Positions 19,268 to 27,738 of a stretch of 64,000 nucleotides of DNA are shown here, piece after piece. Every line of letters begins with the position of its first letter. Position 1 is the stretch's first letter. A model generated the notes under the pieces. The model was not told the DNA's origin and did no database searches. It saw only the letters and a program-made list of their open reading frames with translations. Source of the DNA: Pseudofrankia saprophytica (GTDB lineage Bacteria > Actinomycetota > Actinomycetes > Frankiales > Frankiaceae); contig NZ_KI912267.1 in NCBI RefSeq assembly GCF_000235425.2, positions 1,291,290-1,355,289 on the forward strand, written 5' to 3'. The translations under genes were made by a program, and so were the position numbers.

Positions 19268-19288
19268 TCTATATATTTTATACATATT
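19268..19288. promoter_or_regulatory. AT-rich operator-like element upstream of SDR
   Basis: A run close to TCTATATATTTTATACATA interrupts GC-rich DNA between the SDR start and the synthetase stop. It resembles the AT-rich elements at 11170, 21080 and 24821, but is less palindromic. Confidence 0.3.
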
Positions 19289-19329
19289 GCCCCGGCTGGT
19301 GCCGCTCTCCCCGGGGCGGGCGATGGCCT

Positions 19330-20982
19330 TCACGTCGACTTCACCTTCCGGGATCTCACGGCTCCCTTCTCCCGCAGGAGCCGGCGCAGCGCGCCGCCGT
19401 CGACCTTTCCGCTGGCCAGCCGCGGAACGTGGTGAGGGTCGTCCACGACGAGCCACCGGGTCGGGACCTTGAAACTGCTCAGCCGCGCCCTGGCCTGCTC
19501 GACCAGCCCGTCCGGCTCCCCATCGCCGTCGCGGCCGGGTGCCACGACGACGACCAGCGCGGCGACCTGGCTGCCGCCCGCCTCGTCGACGACCTCGGTG
19601 ACGAACGCCTCCCTTACCCCCGGCACGGCCCGCAACGCCGCCTCGACCTCCAACGGATACACGGTCGCGCCCGACACCTTGAACATGTCGTCGAGCCGGC
19701 CCCGGTACCAGAGGTAGCCATCCTCGTCGAGCACACCGGCGTCCGCCGTCGGGTAGAACCCGTCGGCGTCGAACACCACGGCCCGGTCGCGGCCGCGGAT
19801 GCCGCGCATCAGGTTCGGGCCGCGCAACCGGATCTCGCCCTCCGTGCCGGCCGGGACCGGGGCACCCGTGTCCGGGTCGGTGATGCGCACCTCGACACCG
19901 GCGAACGGCCGTCCGCAGCTACCGTGCTTGCCCGCGGGCAGGTCGGTGTCCAGCGGGGAGCCGCAGTACGGCCCGAACGCCTCGGTCATGCCGAACAGGT
20001 TCGCCCGAGCGCCCGGGGCCGGGCGTAGACCGGGCGGCAGGACCGCGCCGAGGCTCGCCGGGCGCAGCGATGACAGGTCCGTGCCGGCGAAGTCCGGGTG
20101 GGCGGCCAGCCGGGCCGCCTGGTCGGGCCAGCCCCGAAACAGCGTGACCCGCTCGCGCTCCAGGAAACGCAGCGTTCGCGCGGGCTCCGGCTCGGCCTCG
20201 GTGAGCAGGGTCGCGCCGGCGACGAGCGCCGACAGCAGTCCGCCGCCGAGACCGCCCGTCCAGAAGAACGGCATCGGAATGTAGAGCCGCTCACCCCGGC
20301 CGATGCGACGGGCATCCAGGCCCGAAGCGACCGCGCGCAGGGCCCCACCCTGGGTGTGGATCACTCCCTTTGGGCCGCCGGAGCTACCGGACGTGAACAG
20401 GATGACCAGGTCGTCGGCCGGGCGGACCGACGCATCCAACCCGTCGACCACCGCGTCGGGCACCGCGTCGGTGGGCAGGCCGTCAGGGGTCCACAGCCGG
20501 CGCAGCGACGGCACCTCCGCGGGCCGCTCGCCGCCGCGAACCCGTCTCGTCAGGCCGGGGACCGCCTCGTCCAGGTCGTCAAGGTAGTCGCGGCCGCGGA
20601 AGCGCGGGACGACGACCAGCTCGGTGACGGCGGCGGTGCGCAGCTGCGCGAGCAGCTCAGGCGGGCGCAACAGCGTGGAGAGCGGGACGAGCACACCGCC
20701 GACCCGCGTCACGGCCAGTGCGAGGACCGCCCAGTCGATCCCGTTCGGCATCACCAGCCCGACCCGGCTGTCCTTACCGACACCGGCGGCCACCAGCCGG
20801 GCCGCCAGCTGGCGGCTCGCGTCGTCGAGCCCGGCGAAGGTCACGGACGCGTCGTCGCTCACGAGTGCCTGGACCAATGGGTCCTGACGCCGCCGGGCCG
20901 CGATCAGCGCGGGGATGGTCAGCTGATCCGGCGCACGCCGGGCCGGCGCGTACTCGTCCGGCGCACGCTCATCCGGCGGCAT
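19330..20982 (-). CDS. AMP-forming acyl-CoA synthetase
   Basis: ATG 20982 with GAGGAG upstream gives 550 residues; the longer upstream open frame is a shadow. The AMP-binding motif ILFTSGSSGGPKGVIHT, the FGMTEAFGPY segment, the YRGRLDDMFKVSGATVYP hinge region and a late Lys in LASGKVDGGALRR identify the ANL superfamily. It would activate a carboxylic acid with ATP and CoA in the cytoplasm. It is divergent from the FadR paralog at 21,388, with an operator-like palindrome between, so regulation by that protein is plausible. Confidence 0.9.
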   Translation of the reverse strand: MPPDERAPDEYAPARRAPDQLTIPALIAARRRQDPLVQALVSDDASVTFAGLDDASRQLAARLVAAGVGKDSRVGLVMPNGIDWAVLALAVTRVGGVLVPLSTLLRPPELLAQLRTAAVTELVVVPRFRGRDYLDDLDEAVPGLTRRVRGGERPAEVPSLRRLWTPDGLPTDAVPDAVVDGLDASVRPADDLVILFTSGSSGGPKGVIHTQGGALRAVASGLDARRIGRGERLYIPMPFFWTGGLGGGLLSALVAGATLLTEAEPEPARTLRFLERERVTLFRGWPDQAARLAAHPDFAGTDLSSLRPASLGAVLPPGLRPAPGARANLFGMTEAFGPYCGSPLDTDLPAGKHGSCGRPFAGVEVRITDPDTGAPVPAGTEGEIRLRGPNLMRGIRGRDRAVVFDADGFYPTADAGVLDEDGYLWYRGRLDDMFKVSGATVYPLEVEAALRAVPGVREAFVTEVVDEAGGSQVAALVVVVAPGRDGDGEPDGLVEQARARLSSFKVPTRWLVVDDPHHVPRLASGKVDGGALRRLLREKGAVRSRKVKST

Positions 20983-21387
20983 GCGAGAGCTCCTCGTGAA
21001 AAGGCGTATCGATCTTGTCAGCGAACACCGTCGGCACCCCGCCGCCCTCCGCGGCGATGCTATCCAGACCTCCCTTAAATGTCTACAGATATCGCCTGGC
21101 TGGCGTTGCCTGGACCCGAGGCTCGCGACCATCGGGTGCCGCGGTCCGGAGAGGGGGGCCGACCGGCGGCTTCCCGTTCGTTCGCACTGTGCGCCGGCCG
21201 CGCGAATGCCCAGTACGCTGGTCGACACGGCGGGCCTCGCCCGTCCCATGGCACGGGCCTGAAGGGCGACTGCGCGCATCGGCTGACGGACGCATCGGGC
21301 AGTGCCGGCGCTGTACGCCAGTGCCGCGTCAGGACCGTCTGGCGGTTGGAGGCGGCGACGGAGAGGCCGACGGAGAGAAGGTCGATC
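20983..21387. other. divergent regulatory region
   Basis: This 405-base gap between the synthetase and the FadR paralog contains the palindrome at 21080-21091 and no convincing gene. Confidence 0.5.
21080..21091. promoter_or_regulatory. candidate operator (TGTCTACAGATA)
   Basis: This near-palindrome lies 98 bases before the synthetase start and about 300 before the regulator. It matches the 24821 site in TGTCTA and in its AGATA half. Confidence 0.4.
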
Positions 21388-22167
21388 GTGGTGGCGGAGC
21401 CGAGGCGGGCGCGCCGGAATGGCCGGGCTCCCCTCCGCGAGAAGCCACAGCTGATCGCCGACGAGCTCCGGAGCCTCATCGTGCGGGGCGAGCTGGCGGA
21501 CGGCGAGCTGCTCGGGCGCGAGCCCGAGCTGGTGGAGCGCTTCGGCGTCTCCCGTCCCTCGTTGCGGGAGGCGCTGCGCATTCTCGAGGCCGAGGGCCTG
21601 ATCTCGGTGAAGCGCGGCGTGCTCGGCGGGGTGGTCGTCCACCGGCCGGACGAACGGCTGACGGCGCGGACGGCGGCGCTCCTGCTCCAGGCGCGCAACG
21701 TGCCGCTAGCGGACGTCTACGACGCACGCGGCATGGTGGAGCCCGTCGCCGCGCGGCTGGTGGCGTCGTCGCGCTCCCGCCGCGCCTCGGCGGCCGAGCT
21801 GCGACGGCTCATCGCCGAGCAGCTCGAGGTGGTCGACGACCCCGCGACGTTCGGCCAGGCCAACGCGCGTTTCCATGCACGCCTCGTCGAGCTGGCCGGG
21901 AACCAGACGCTGAGCCTGGTGGCCGAGATGCTCCAGGAGATCGTGGCTCGGGCCGTCGCCGCGGTCAGTCAGCCCGATGACGGCCGGGATACCGGGGCTG
22001 TCCGGATGCGCGGCCTGCGCTCCCAGGCCAGGCTCGTGGCGCTCATCGAGGCCGGCGAGGCCAGCGCGGCGGAGGCCCACTGGGCGGAGCACATGGCGGT
22101 CGTGGGGCGAGTGATGCTCACGCAACGAGCGAAGACCGTCATCGACCTGATGCAGCACGACTACTGA
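21388..22167 (+). CDS. GntR-family transcriptional regulator, FadR/FCD subfamily (paralog)
   Basis: GTG 21388, behind GGAGAGAAGG, gives 259 residues. The winged-helix part is nearly the same as in the regulator at 13,345: GELADGELLGREPELVERF, then FGVSRPSLREALRILEAEG. The FCD part has FHARLVELAGNQTLSLVAEM and HWAEHMAVVGRV. The near identity of the recognition helix suggests the two paralogs can bind the same or similar operators. It is divergent from an acyl-CoA synthetase gene. Confidence 0.9.
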   Translation: MVAEPRRARRNGRAPLREKPQLIADELRSLIVRGELADGELLGREPELVERFGVSRPSLREALRILEAEGLISVKRGVLGGVVVHRPDERLTARTAALLLQARNVPLADVYDARGMVEPVAARLVASSRSRRASAAELRRLIAEQLEVVDDPATFGQANARFHARLVELAGNQTLSLVAEMLQEIVARAVAAVSQPDDGRDTGAVRMRGLRSQARLVALIEAGEASAAEAHWAEHMAVVGRVMLTQRAKTVIDLMQHDY

Positions 22168-22183
22168 GGCAGCACCGGCCACT

Positions 22184-22268
22184 GAGGCGACGCGGCCATC
22201 GAGGCGACGCGGCCATCGAGGCGACGCGGCTATCGAGGCGACGCGGCTCTTGAGGCGACACGCGCCGA
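22184..22268. repeat. five 17-bp tandem repeats
   Basis: A unit close to GAGGCGACGCGGCCATC is repeated five times with decay toward the right, directly behind the FadR paralog. No function is apparent. Confidence 0.75.
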
Positions 22269-22302
22269 CGCGGCGCCCACCGACGCGACGTCACGTGCCG
22301 TC

Positions 22303-22350
22303 GTGACGGCTTGGCGCCCGGGCGCCGCTGTCGGCGCGCCCGGGCGTCAC
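22303..22350. terminator. GC-rich hairpin between convergent genes
   Basis: GTGAC and GCCCGGGCGCC blocks pair with their complements around a short loop, with small bulges, close to the end of the synthetase gene at 22358. Confidence 0.5.
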
Positions 22351-22357
22351 GCCACAA

Positions 22358-23890
22358 TCAGGTGCTGACCTCGGGCGGGAGGAGCCGACGGGCGATCTTG
22401 CCTGTTGGCAGGCGAGGAAGCTCGGCGACGAAGCGGACCGAGCGGGGCGCCTTGAAGCGGGCGATGCGGTCCCGGCAGAAGGCGATGATCTCCGCTTCCA
22501 GCGCCGCGGGGTCCGCCGGCGGGTAGACCGCCGGCTGGACCACGGCACGGACGGACTCACCCAGGTCCGGGTCGGGAACGCCGATCACGGTGACGTCCAC
22601 GAGGTCGGGGTGCTGGATCAGGACGTCCTCGAGCTCGCGCGGGTAGATGTTGACGCCACCCGAGACGATCATGTTCGTCGCGCGGTCGGTGAGGTAGAGG
22701 TAGCCGTCCGCGTCGACGTGGCCGATCTCGCCGTAGGTGGCCCAGCCGCGCTGGTCGAACACCGTCGCGGTCTTCTCCGGGTCGCCGTGGTACTCGAAGC
22801 GCCGGGCGGGTTCGAAGTACACCCGTCCGTCGGTACCTGGCGGAACCTCAGCTCCCTGCTCGTCGACGATGTGCACCGCGCCCTGCATCGAGCGGCCGAC
22901 GGAGCCGGGGTGGGCAAGCCATTCCTCGGGACCGATGTAGCAGAAGCCGACGCCCTCGCTGCCGGCGTAGTACTCGTGGACGACCGGGCCGAGCCAGTCG
23001 AGCGCGGCCCGCTTGATCTCGGCGGGGCAGGGCGCCGCGGCGTGGACGAGAACCTTCAGGCTGGACAGGTCGTAACGGTTCCGCTCCTGTTCGGGGAGCT
23101 TCAACAGCCGGACGAGGTGGGTCGGGACGACCTGGGTCAGGGTGACCCGGTGGCGCTCGATCGTCTCGAGGAACTCGACGGGTTCGAACCGCGGGGTGAC
23201 GACGACCGTGCCGCCGATCCGGTGGATGGCGGCGGCCCAGCCCGATGGCGCCGCATGGTAGAGCGGCGACGGGCTGAAGTAGACGGTGGACTCCTCGCCG
23301 CCGAACAGGTGCCGGACCATGGCGGTGAATCCCGTGGGCAGGCCGACCGGGCCGCCGACCTCGGTCGGCCTGATGCCCTTGGGACGGCCGGTGGTGCCCG
23401 ACGAGTAGAACATCCAGTTGCCCTCGGCCTCGTCGTCGAGCGCCGACGACGGCAGGCCGGCAACGAGCTGCTCGTAGGGCTCGAACCCCTCGATCTGCCC
23501 GCCGACCACCAGCCGGAGCTTCGGGGCCACCTCGCCGAGCCCGGCCACGACGTCGGCGCAGCCCGCGGACACCACCAGGGCGGCGGCGCCGCAGTCGGCG
23601 ATGATGTACGCCGCCTCGGCGGTCGAGAGATGCCAGTTGATCGGGGTGACCAGCAGGCCGGCGCGCAGGCCGGCCCAGGTGACCTCGAAGTACTCGGCCC
23701 GGTTCTCCATCAGCACGGCGACGTTGTCGCCGACCTTCAGGCCCGCCGCCCGGAAGGTGTGCGCGAGCCGGTTCGACCGCGCGTCCAGCTCCGCGTAGGT
23801 GATCGTCGTGTCGCCGACGATGACCGCGGGCCGGTCGGGCGCGGACGCGGCGAACCGTTTCGGGTGCTCGACCTGCTGTTCGATCTGCAT
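22358..23890 (-). CDS. AMP-forming acyl-CoA synthetase
   Basis: This 510-residue ANL-family enzyme starts MQIEQQVEHPKRF. It has the AMP-binding loop MFYSSGTTGRPKGIRPT near residue 165, YYAGSEGVGFCYIG, the adenylate-binding YGEIGHVDADGYLYLTDR segment and the terminal LPTGKIARR with the catalytic Lys. It is typical of fatty-acid or steroid-acid CoA ligases in actinobacteria. It is transcribed toward the FadR paralog. The acid substrate is not apparent. It is the second synthetase in the cluster and is only distantly similar to the first. Confidence 0.9.
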   Translation of the reverse strand: MQIEQQVEHPKRFAASAPDRPAVIVGDTTITYAELDARSNRLAHTFRAAGLKVGDNVAVLMENRAEYFEVTWAGLRAGLLVTPINWHLSTAEAAYIIADCGAAALVVSAGCADVVAGLGEVAPKLRLVVGGQIEGFEPYEQLVAGLPSSALDDEAEGNWMFYSSGTTGRPKGIRPTEVGGPVGLPTGFTAMVRHLFGGEESTVYFSPSPLYHAAPSGWAAAIHRIGGTVVVTPRFEPVEFLETIERHRVTLTQVVPTHLVRLLKLPEQERNRYDLSSLKVLVHAAAPCPAEIKRAALDWLGPVVHEYYAGSEGVGFCYIGPEEWLAHPGSVGRSMQGAVHIVDEQGAEVPPGTDGRVYFEPARRFEYHGDPEKTATVFDQRGWATYGEIGHVDADGYLYLTDRATNMIVSGGVNIYPRELEDVLIQHPDLVDVTVIGVPDPDLGESVRAVVQPAVYPPADPAALEAEIIAFCRDRIARFKAPRSVRFVAELPRLPTGKIARRLLPPEVST

Positions 23891-24027
23891 GGCACTCCCA
23901 CGAGCGGCAAGGTCCTAAGAAGCTCGTCCTGTCACTGAACCATTTGCTACTGAACCAGCAGAGGTGTGAGCGGTGCCACCTTTGAGGTCACCGGCGGTGG
24001 CATACCTCGACCTACCTCGCCCTATCT

Positions 24028-24075
24028 CGATCGACACACCTCGATCGCCGTATGTCGATCGAGGTGTGTCGATCG
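24028..24075 (-). terminator. perfect 20-bp stem hairpin
   Basis: CGATCGACACACCTCGATCG pairs with its exact complement over an 8-base loop, 7 bases behind the thioesterase stop. Confidence 0.75.
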
Positions 24076-24081
24076 CCGTCG

Positions 24082-24756
24082 TCACGACGCCCGGCGGGTG
24101 GACACGACCGGCAGCCGGGAGCGCTCGCCGCGGACGGCCTCGACCCGCGCGTCGCACAGCACGACGTCCCCGGCGAGGATCTGGCCCGTCGAATGGATAC
24201 GCGTCCCCTCCACCGTGCGGGTCAGCTCGAAGCTCAGATCGGTGAGCAACGGCGTCGGCCGCCGGTAGCGCAGCTCCAGGCTGGCCGTCTTGCCCGCCTC
24301 GCCGAGCTCGCAGTTGTGGTGCTGGATGGCCGCGTCGAAGAACAACGCGAGGAATCCGCCGTGGACGAGGCCCGGCGGCCCCTCGTAGACGATCGGGAAG
24401 TTCACCGTGCCAATCGCCCGACCACCGGCGACCTCAATGGTGTATTCGGGGAAGCAGGGGTTGAACGCCCCGATGTGCCGCGAATGGTCGACGTACGCCC
24501 GCCCGTCGCCGTCGGCCGCGGAACCGACTCTGGGCCCCGGGTCCGCCGGCACGCGCTGCGACAGTGCTCGTTCCGCACGGTCCAGGGCGCCGAGGAGCTC
24601 GTCGAGGGCGGGATCGGGTCGCTCGAGCGCGAGGACGAGGCCGGCGACGCGACGCAGCCGGGCCGCGGCGTCGGCCGCCGCGGGCAGCGGCTCGACGCCG
24701 AACGTCCACCGGTCCGCCCCCTCGACGAGCCCGGCCGGGCCGCCGCCATCCATCAT
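24082..24756 (-). CDS. PaaI-family hotdog thioesterase
   Basis: This 224-residue protein has an N-terminal extension of about 90 residues and then a hotdog domain: HIGAFNPCFPEY, GPPGLVHGGFLALFFDAAIQHHN (the HGG motif of PaaI-type acyl-CoA thioesterases, with an acidic residue further on), and LELRYRRPTPLLTDLSFEL. It should hydrolyse acyl-CoA and release CoA. A GAGGAG site precedes the start, and a TGTCTAGATA near-palindrome lies 65 bases further upstream, matching other sites in the cluster. Confidence 0.85.
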   Translation of the reverse strand: MMDGGGPAGLVEGADRWTFGVEPLPAAADAAARLRRVAGLVLALERPDPALDELLGALDRAERALSQRVPADPGPRVGSAADGDGRAYVDHSRHIGAFNPCFPEYTIEVAGGRAIGTVNFPIVYEGPPGLVHGGFLALFFDAAIQHHNCELGEAGKTASLELRYRRPTPLLTDLSFELTRTVEGTRIHSTGQILAGDVVLCDARVEAVRGERSRLPVVSTRRAS

Positions 24757-24820
24757 CGGCTCCTCACCAGCGGCCCAGGGAGCTTCTCATTGCGGCGATG
24801 CTAGCCAGCGGGCCCGCTAA

Positions 24821-24830
24821 TGTCTAGATA
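24821..24830. promoter_or_regulatory. candidate operator (TGTCTAGATA)
   Basis: The site is upstream of the thioesterase start and downstream of the TetR gene. It is the best match to the TRTCTAGAYA consensus proposed from the 11081 and 21080 sites. Confidence 0.4.
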
Positions 24831-24843
24831 TATCCGACCGCCC

Positions 24844-25692
24844 TCACGGGGTCGACGCGTCCCGTGCCGCGCGGATGGCGGCCGACGCTCGGGCGAGTTC
24901 GCGGGTGTAGCCAGCGAGGACCGTGCGCACGTCGTCGAGGTACCGGCCGAGCGCCGGCCCGGCGTCGACGGCGGCGAGGATGAGCGCGGCCGTGACCGTC
25001 AGATAGGTGCGGGCGGCGTGGGCTCGGCGATCGGGTGGCAGGTCAGGCGCGTGTCGGGCGATGTAACGGTCGAGGTAGGCGATCCACTGCCCGGTCTCGC
25101 CGGGCGGCTCGCGCAGGGTGGTCGCGAGCAGACCCCTGGCTCCCGGCAGCTCGACGAGGACCCGCCGCAGCGTTCCGACGAACTGGTCGATGGATTCGTC
25201 GATGCCGGCCGTCGGGTCGGTGTCGACGCCCTCCGTTCCCGCCGACTCCGCAGGTACCGCCGACTCCGCAGGCACCGCCAGCACGACCGCTACCGCCGAT
25301 GCCCCGGATGCCGCCGGTTCCGGTAGGGCCGCCAGTGCTGCCGGTATCGCCGGCCCTCCTACTCCCGCCAGCCCTGGCGGCGTGAGTGTCGGGGCGCTGG
25401 ACGCGGGGCTGTCGCCCGCAGTGGCGTCCCCGGTCAGCAGCGCGGGCTCGACGGCGTGGCGGATCCGGTCGATCCAGCGGGCGGTGAGGGTCTCCGTCAG
25501 GGCGCTCTTGTTCGCGAAGAACCGGTAGACCGAGCCGATCGAGACTCCGGCCCGCTCGGCGATCGCGTTCATGGTCGCCGCCTCGACGCCGACCTCGTCG
25601 AACAGCCTGCCTGCGGCCTCGAGGATCCGTTCGAGGGTGGCGGCGCTGCGCGCCTGCCGCGCCTGCGCGCGCACCCCGACGTCGCGTGGCAT
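24844..25692 (-). CDS. TetR-family transcriptional regulator
   Basis: ATG 25692 gives 282 residues. Residues about 15-60 are the TetR DNA-binding domain (TLERILEAAGRLFDEVGVEAATMNAIAERAGVSIGSVYRFF). The C-terminal ligand domain contains a long Ala/Pro/Glu-rich insertion of roughly 75 residues around positions 90-165, which is unusual and low in complexity, so the protein is longer than typical TetR members. A perfect TGAGG-CAAT-CCTCA inverted repeat lies 40-53 bases before the start and is a likely autoregulatory operator. The ligand is unknown. Confidence 0.88.
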   Translation of the reverse strand: MPRDVGVRAQARQARSAATLERILEAAGRLFDEVGVEAATMNAIAERAGVSIGSVYRFFANKSALTETLTARWIDRIRHAVEPALLTGDATAGDSPASSAPTLTPPGLAGVGGPAIPAALAALPEPAASGASAVAVVLAVPAESAVPAESAGTEGVDTDPTAGIDESIDQFVGTLRRVLVELPGARGLLATTLREPPGETGQWIAYLDRYIARHAPDLPPDRRAHAARTYLTVTAALILAAVDAGPALGRYLDDVRTVLAGYTRELARASAAIRAARDASTP

Positions 25693-25731
25693 CTGCGTCC
25701 TCTCGGTCGAAGCGATGACGGGCTTGAAACA

Positions 25732-25745
25732 TGAGGCAATCCTCA
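25732..25745. promoter_or_regulatory. TGAGG-N4-CCTCA inverted repeat, candidate TetR operator
   Basis: The perfect 5-bp arms with a 4-base spacer lie just upstream of the TetR start, the usual position of a TetR autoregulatory site. Confidence 0.45.
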
Positions 25746-26223
25746 CTTATTCTTCCACGCGACGGAGGACAGGGCTCACAGACGGGCATCGCAAGACGCT
25801 CGCCACACGGACCCATCCGAGCCAGGGACCTGGTTCTCACGTCCGCGCCGAGGGTGGGAGGTGGAGGGTGACGCGTGGTGGCGGCGGTGGGCTCGGCCTC
25901 GAGGCGCGCTCCAGTCCGGCGCTGGGGCCTCCCCAGGGCCGCCTGACCAGACGACGACCTTTCCACCGACACGGCGAGGAACAGAAGAAAAGGCGGCTCA
26001 TGTCCCCGAACGGTGCCGGGTGACGCCGGCGCCCAGGGCCGCGCCGCGCACCAAAACGCCGAAATTCCACAGGTAACCCGGCGCGGCGAGCATTCCGCCC
26101 GCCGCGAGATTCCAGGCTTCCGTGCCGTCGATGCCGGCTGCGCGGAGGAACCGGCTGGATGCGTGTTCCACACGGAAGAGGCAGCCCCCCTCCACGGTGG
26201 TACTCGCTTTCAGCCGGCCTTCA

Positions 26224-26251
26224 GACGAGGAACGACACCATGTTCCTCGTC
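26224..26251 (+). promoter_or_regulatory. leader hairpin upstream of second lipocalin-like gene
   Basis: GACGAGGAAC and GTTCCTCGTC form a perfect 10-bp inverted repeat with an 8-base loop, 31-59 bases before ATG 26283. It could be an RNA hairpin or a DNA operator. Confidence 0.45.
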
Positions 26252-26282
26252 CCCCGCTTCACCCATTCCAGGGAGGCAGAGA

Positions 26283-27431
26283 ATGAAACACGCCCTCACT
26301 CGTTTACCCTTCGAACGACGCCGACACAGACGCTTAGCGGTGTTCCTCGGGGCACTGTTCGCGCCGCTCCTGCTCGTCCTGCCCGCACAGGGCGTGTCCG
26401 CCGCCACGCCGCCGGTCTCGCTGCCGGCCGACGAGGCGGCGCACCCGGACTCCGCCATGGAATGGTGGTACTTCACCGGGCACCTCCAGGGCACCGACGT
26501 CTTCGGCGGGCACCATGAGTACGGGTTCGAAGAGACGATCATCCGCTTGGACGCGCTGGCGACCGCGCCGGCGGCGTCGGCCTACGACGGGCAGCTCGCG
26601 ATCAGCGACATCACCCGCGGCACGTTCAAGCAGAACATGTCGATGTTCTCCCTCCAGCCGGACGTCATACCTCCCGGTGGGGGCTTCAACAACACCGTCG
26701 GCCTGATCCACATGGACGGCAAGAACCGGGTCAACCACCTGACCGGCGGGTTCGCTGACCTCAGCTACTCGGGTATCAACCTCGCGCTGACCCAGTCGAC
26801 GCCGACCGCCCTGCACGGCAACGCCGGCGTCATCCCGTACGGCCCGTTCGGTGAGTCCTATTACTACTCGCAGACGAACCTCAAGGCCAAGGGCACGCTG
26901 TTCGACCACGGCCTGCTGGTGAACGTCACCGGTATCGCCTGGCAGGACCACCAGTGGGGCCACTTCGCCGCCGGTACCGGCGGCTGGGACTGGTTCAGCA
27001 TCCAGCTGTCGAACAACACCCAGTACATGCTGTATTACATCAAGAACGCGAGCGGGCAGATCGTCCAGACCGTCGGCACCCTGGTCGAGGCTGATGGCAG
27101 CACGACCAACCTCAACCCGTCGCTGGTCACCGAGACGCCGTTGGGCACCTGGACAAGCCCACACAGCGGGCACGTCTTCGACCAGAAATGGCGGGTCAAC
27201 GTGCCCGGCGGCACGCTGACCATCACGCCTCAGCTCGCCGACCAGGAGCTGTATGTCCCGGGGATCGCGAACGCGACCACCGGCTCCTACTGGGAGGGCT
27301 CGTCGGCCGTCACCGGCACCATCAACGGCCAGTCCGTCACCGGACAGGCCTACGCCGAGCTGACCCCGACCTTCGACATGTTCACCAAGGGCTTCATCTT
27401 CGACGCGATCAAGCAGGCGCTCGGGCTGTAG
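26283..27431 (+). CDS. secreted lipocalin-like (CrtC/AttH-type) protein, paralog
   Basis: ATG 26283 follows GGGAGG, giving 382 residues. A signal peptide (basic start, hydrophobic helix, cleavage near GVSAATPP) is clear. The mature part repeats the landmarks of the first copy: AMEWWYFTGHLQG, SLQPDVIPPGGGF, HMDGKNRVNHL, SLHGN-like TALHGNAGVIPYGPFGE, TGIAWQDHQWG and the terminal QALGL. Identity to the first copy is high along the entire length. The two copies lie about 18 kb apart in opposite orientations and have different flanking genes. The ligand is unknown. Confidence 0.83.
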   Translation: MKHALTRLPFERRRHRRLAVFLGALFAPLLLVLPAQGVSAATPPVSLPADEAAHPDSAMEWWYFTGHLQGTDVFGGHHEYGFEETIIRLDALATAPAASAYDGQLAISDITRGTFKQNMSMFSLQPDVIPPGGGFNNTVGLIHMDGKNRVNHLTGGFADLSYSGINLALTQSTPTALHGNAGVIPYGPFGESYYYSQTNLKAKGTLFDHGLLVNVTGIAWQDHQWGHFAAGTGGWDWFSIQLSNNTQYMLYYIKNASGQIVQTVGTLVEADGSTTNLNPSLVTETPLGTWTSPHSGHVFDQKWRVNVPGGTLTITPQLADQELYVPGIANATTGSYWEGSSAVTGTINGQSVTGQAYAELTPTFDMFTKGFIFDAIKQALGL

Positions 27432-27738
27432 CTCTTCGGTCGGAGGCCGCCCGCATGGCCGTTGGTTGGTCGCCGCGCACAGCGGCGGCGCCACGGCGAT
27501 GACGTCCTGATGACGACCTGAGGTGGCGGGGCGGGGCGATGCGGAGACGAGCACGGCGGGCACCATGCCCGCGCCCGTCTCTCCGCTCGCCCCGCCCTGT
27601 CCGGCCGGCCCATGGGCCGGCCGCGACCGAGGGTCGGGTGCCGGGCACGTCACCGCCCTCTCGACCTGAGCACTGCCCGATCGGGAAAAGTCCGGGCCGC
27701 CCGCCGGGATCCGGCGGGACGCCACCTGGGAGTGACGC
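27432..27738. other. intergenic region with terminator
   Basis: It holds the hairpin at 27530-27596 and the promoter side of the binding-protein gene; nothing else was seen. Confidence 0.5.
27530..27596 (+). terminator. long GC-rich hairpin behind the lipocalin-like gene
   Basis: GGCGGGGCG pairs with CGCCCCGCC and an inner GCGGAGACG arm pairs imperfectly with its complement. Confidence 0.55.

Larger units (their letters stand above)
25693..26282. other. 590-base divergent intergenic region
   Basis: It separates the TetR gene and the second lipocalin-like gene. It contains the TetR operator candidate (25732-25745) and a leader hairpin (26224-26251), but no gene that can be supported. Confidence 0.5.

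Noticed and set aside
20983-21642. N-terminal extension of the acyl-CoA synthetase to 770 residues
   Set aside because: The family starts at the ATG 20982 with GAGGAG upstream; the extension is antisense to the regulator gene.
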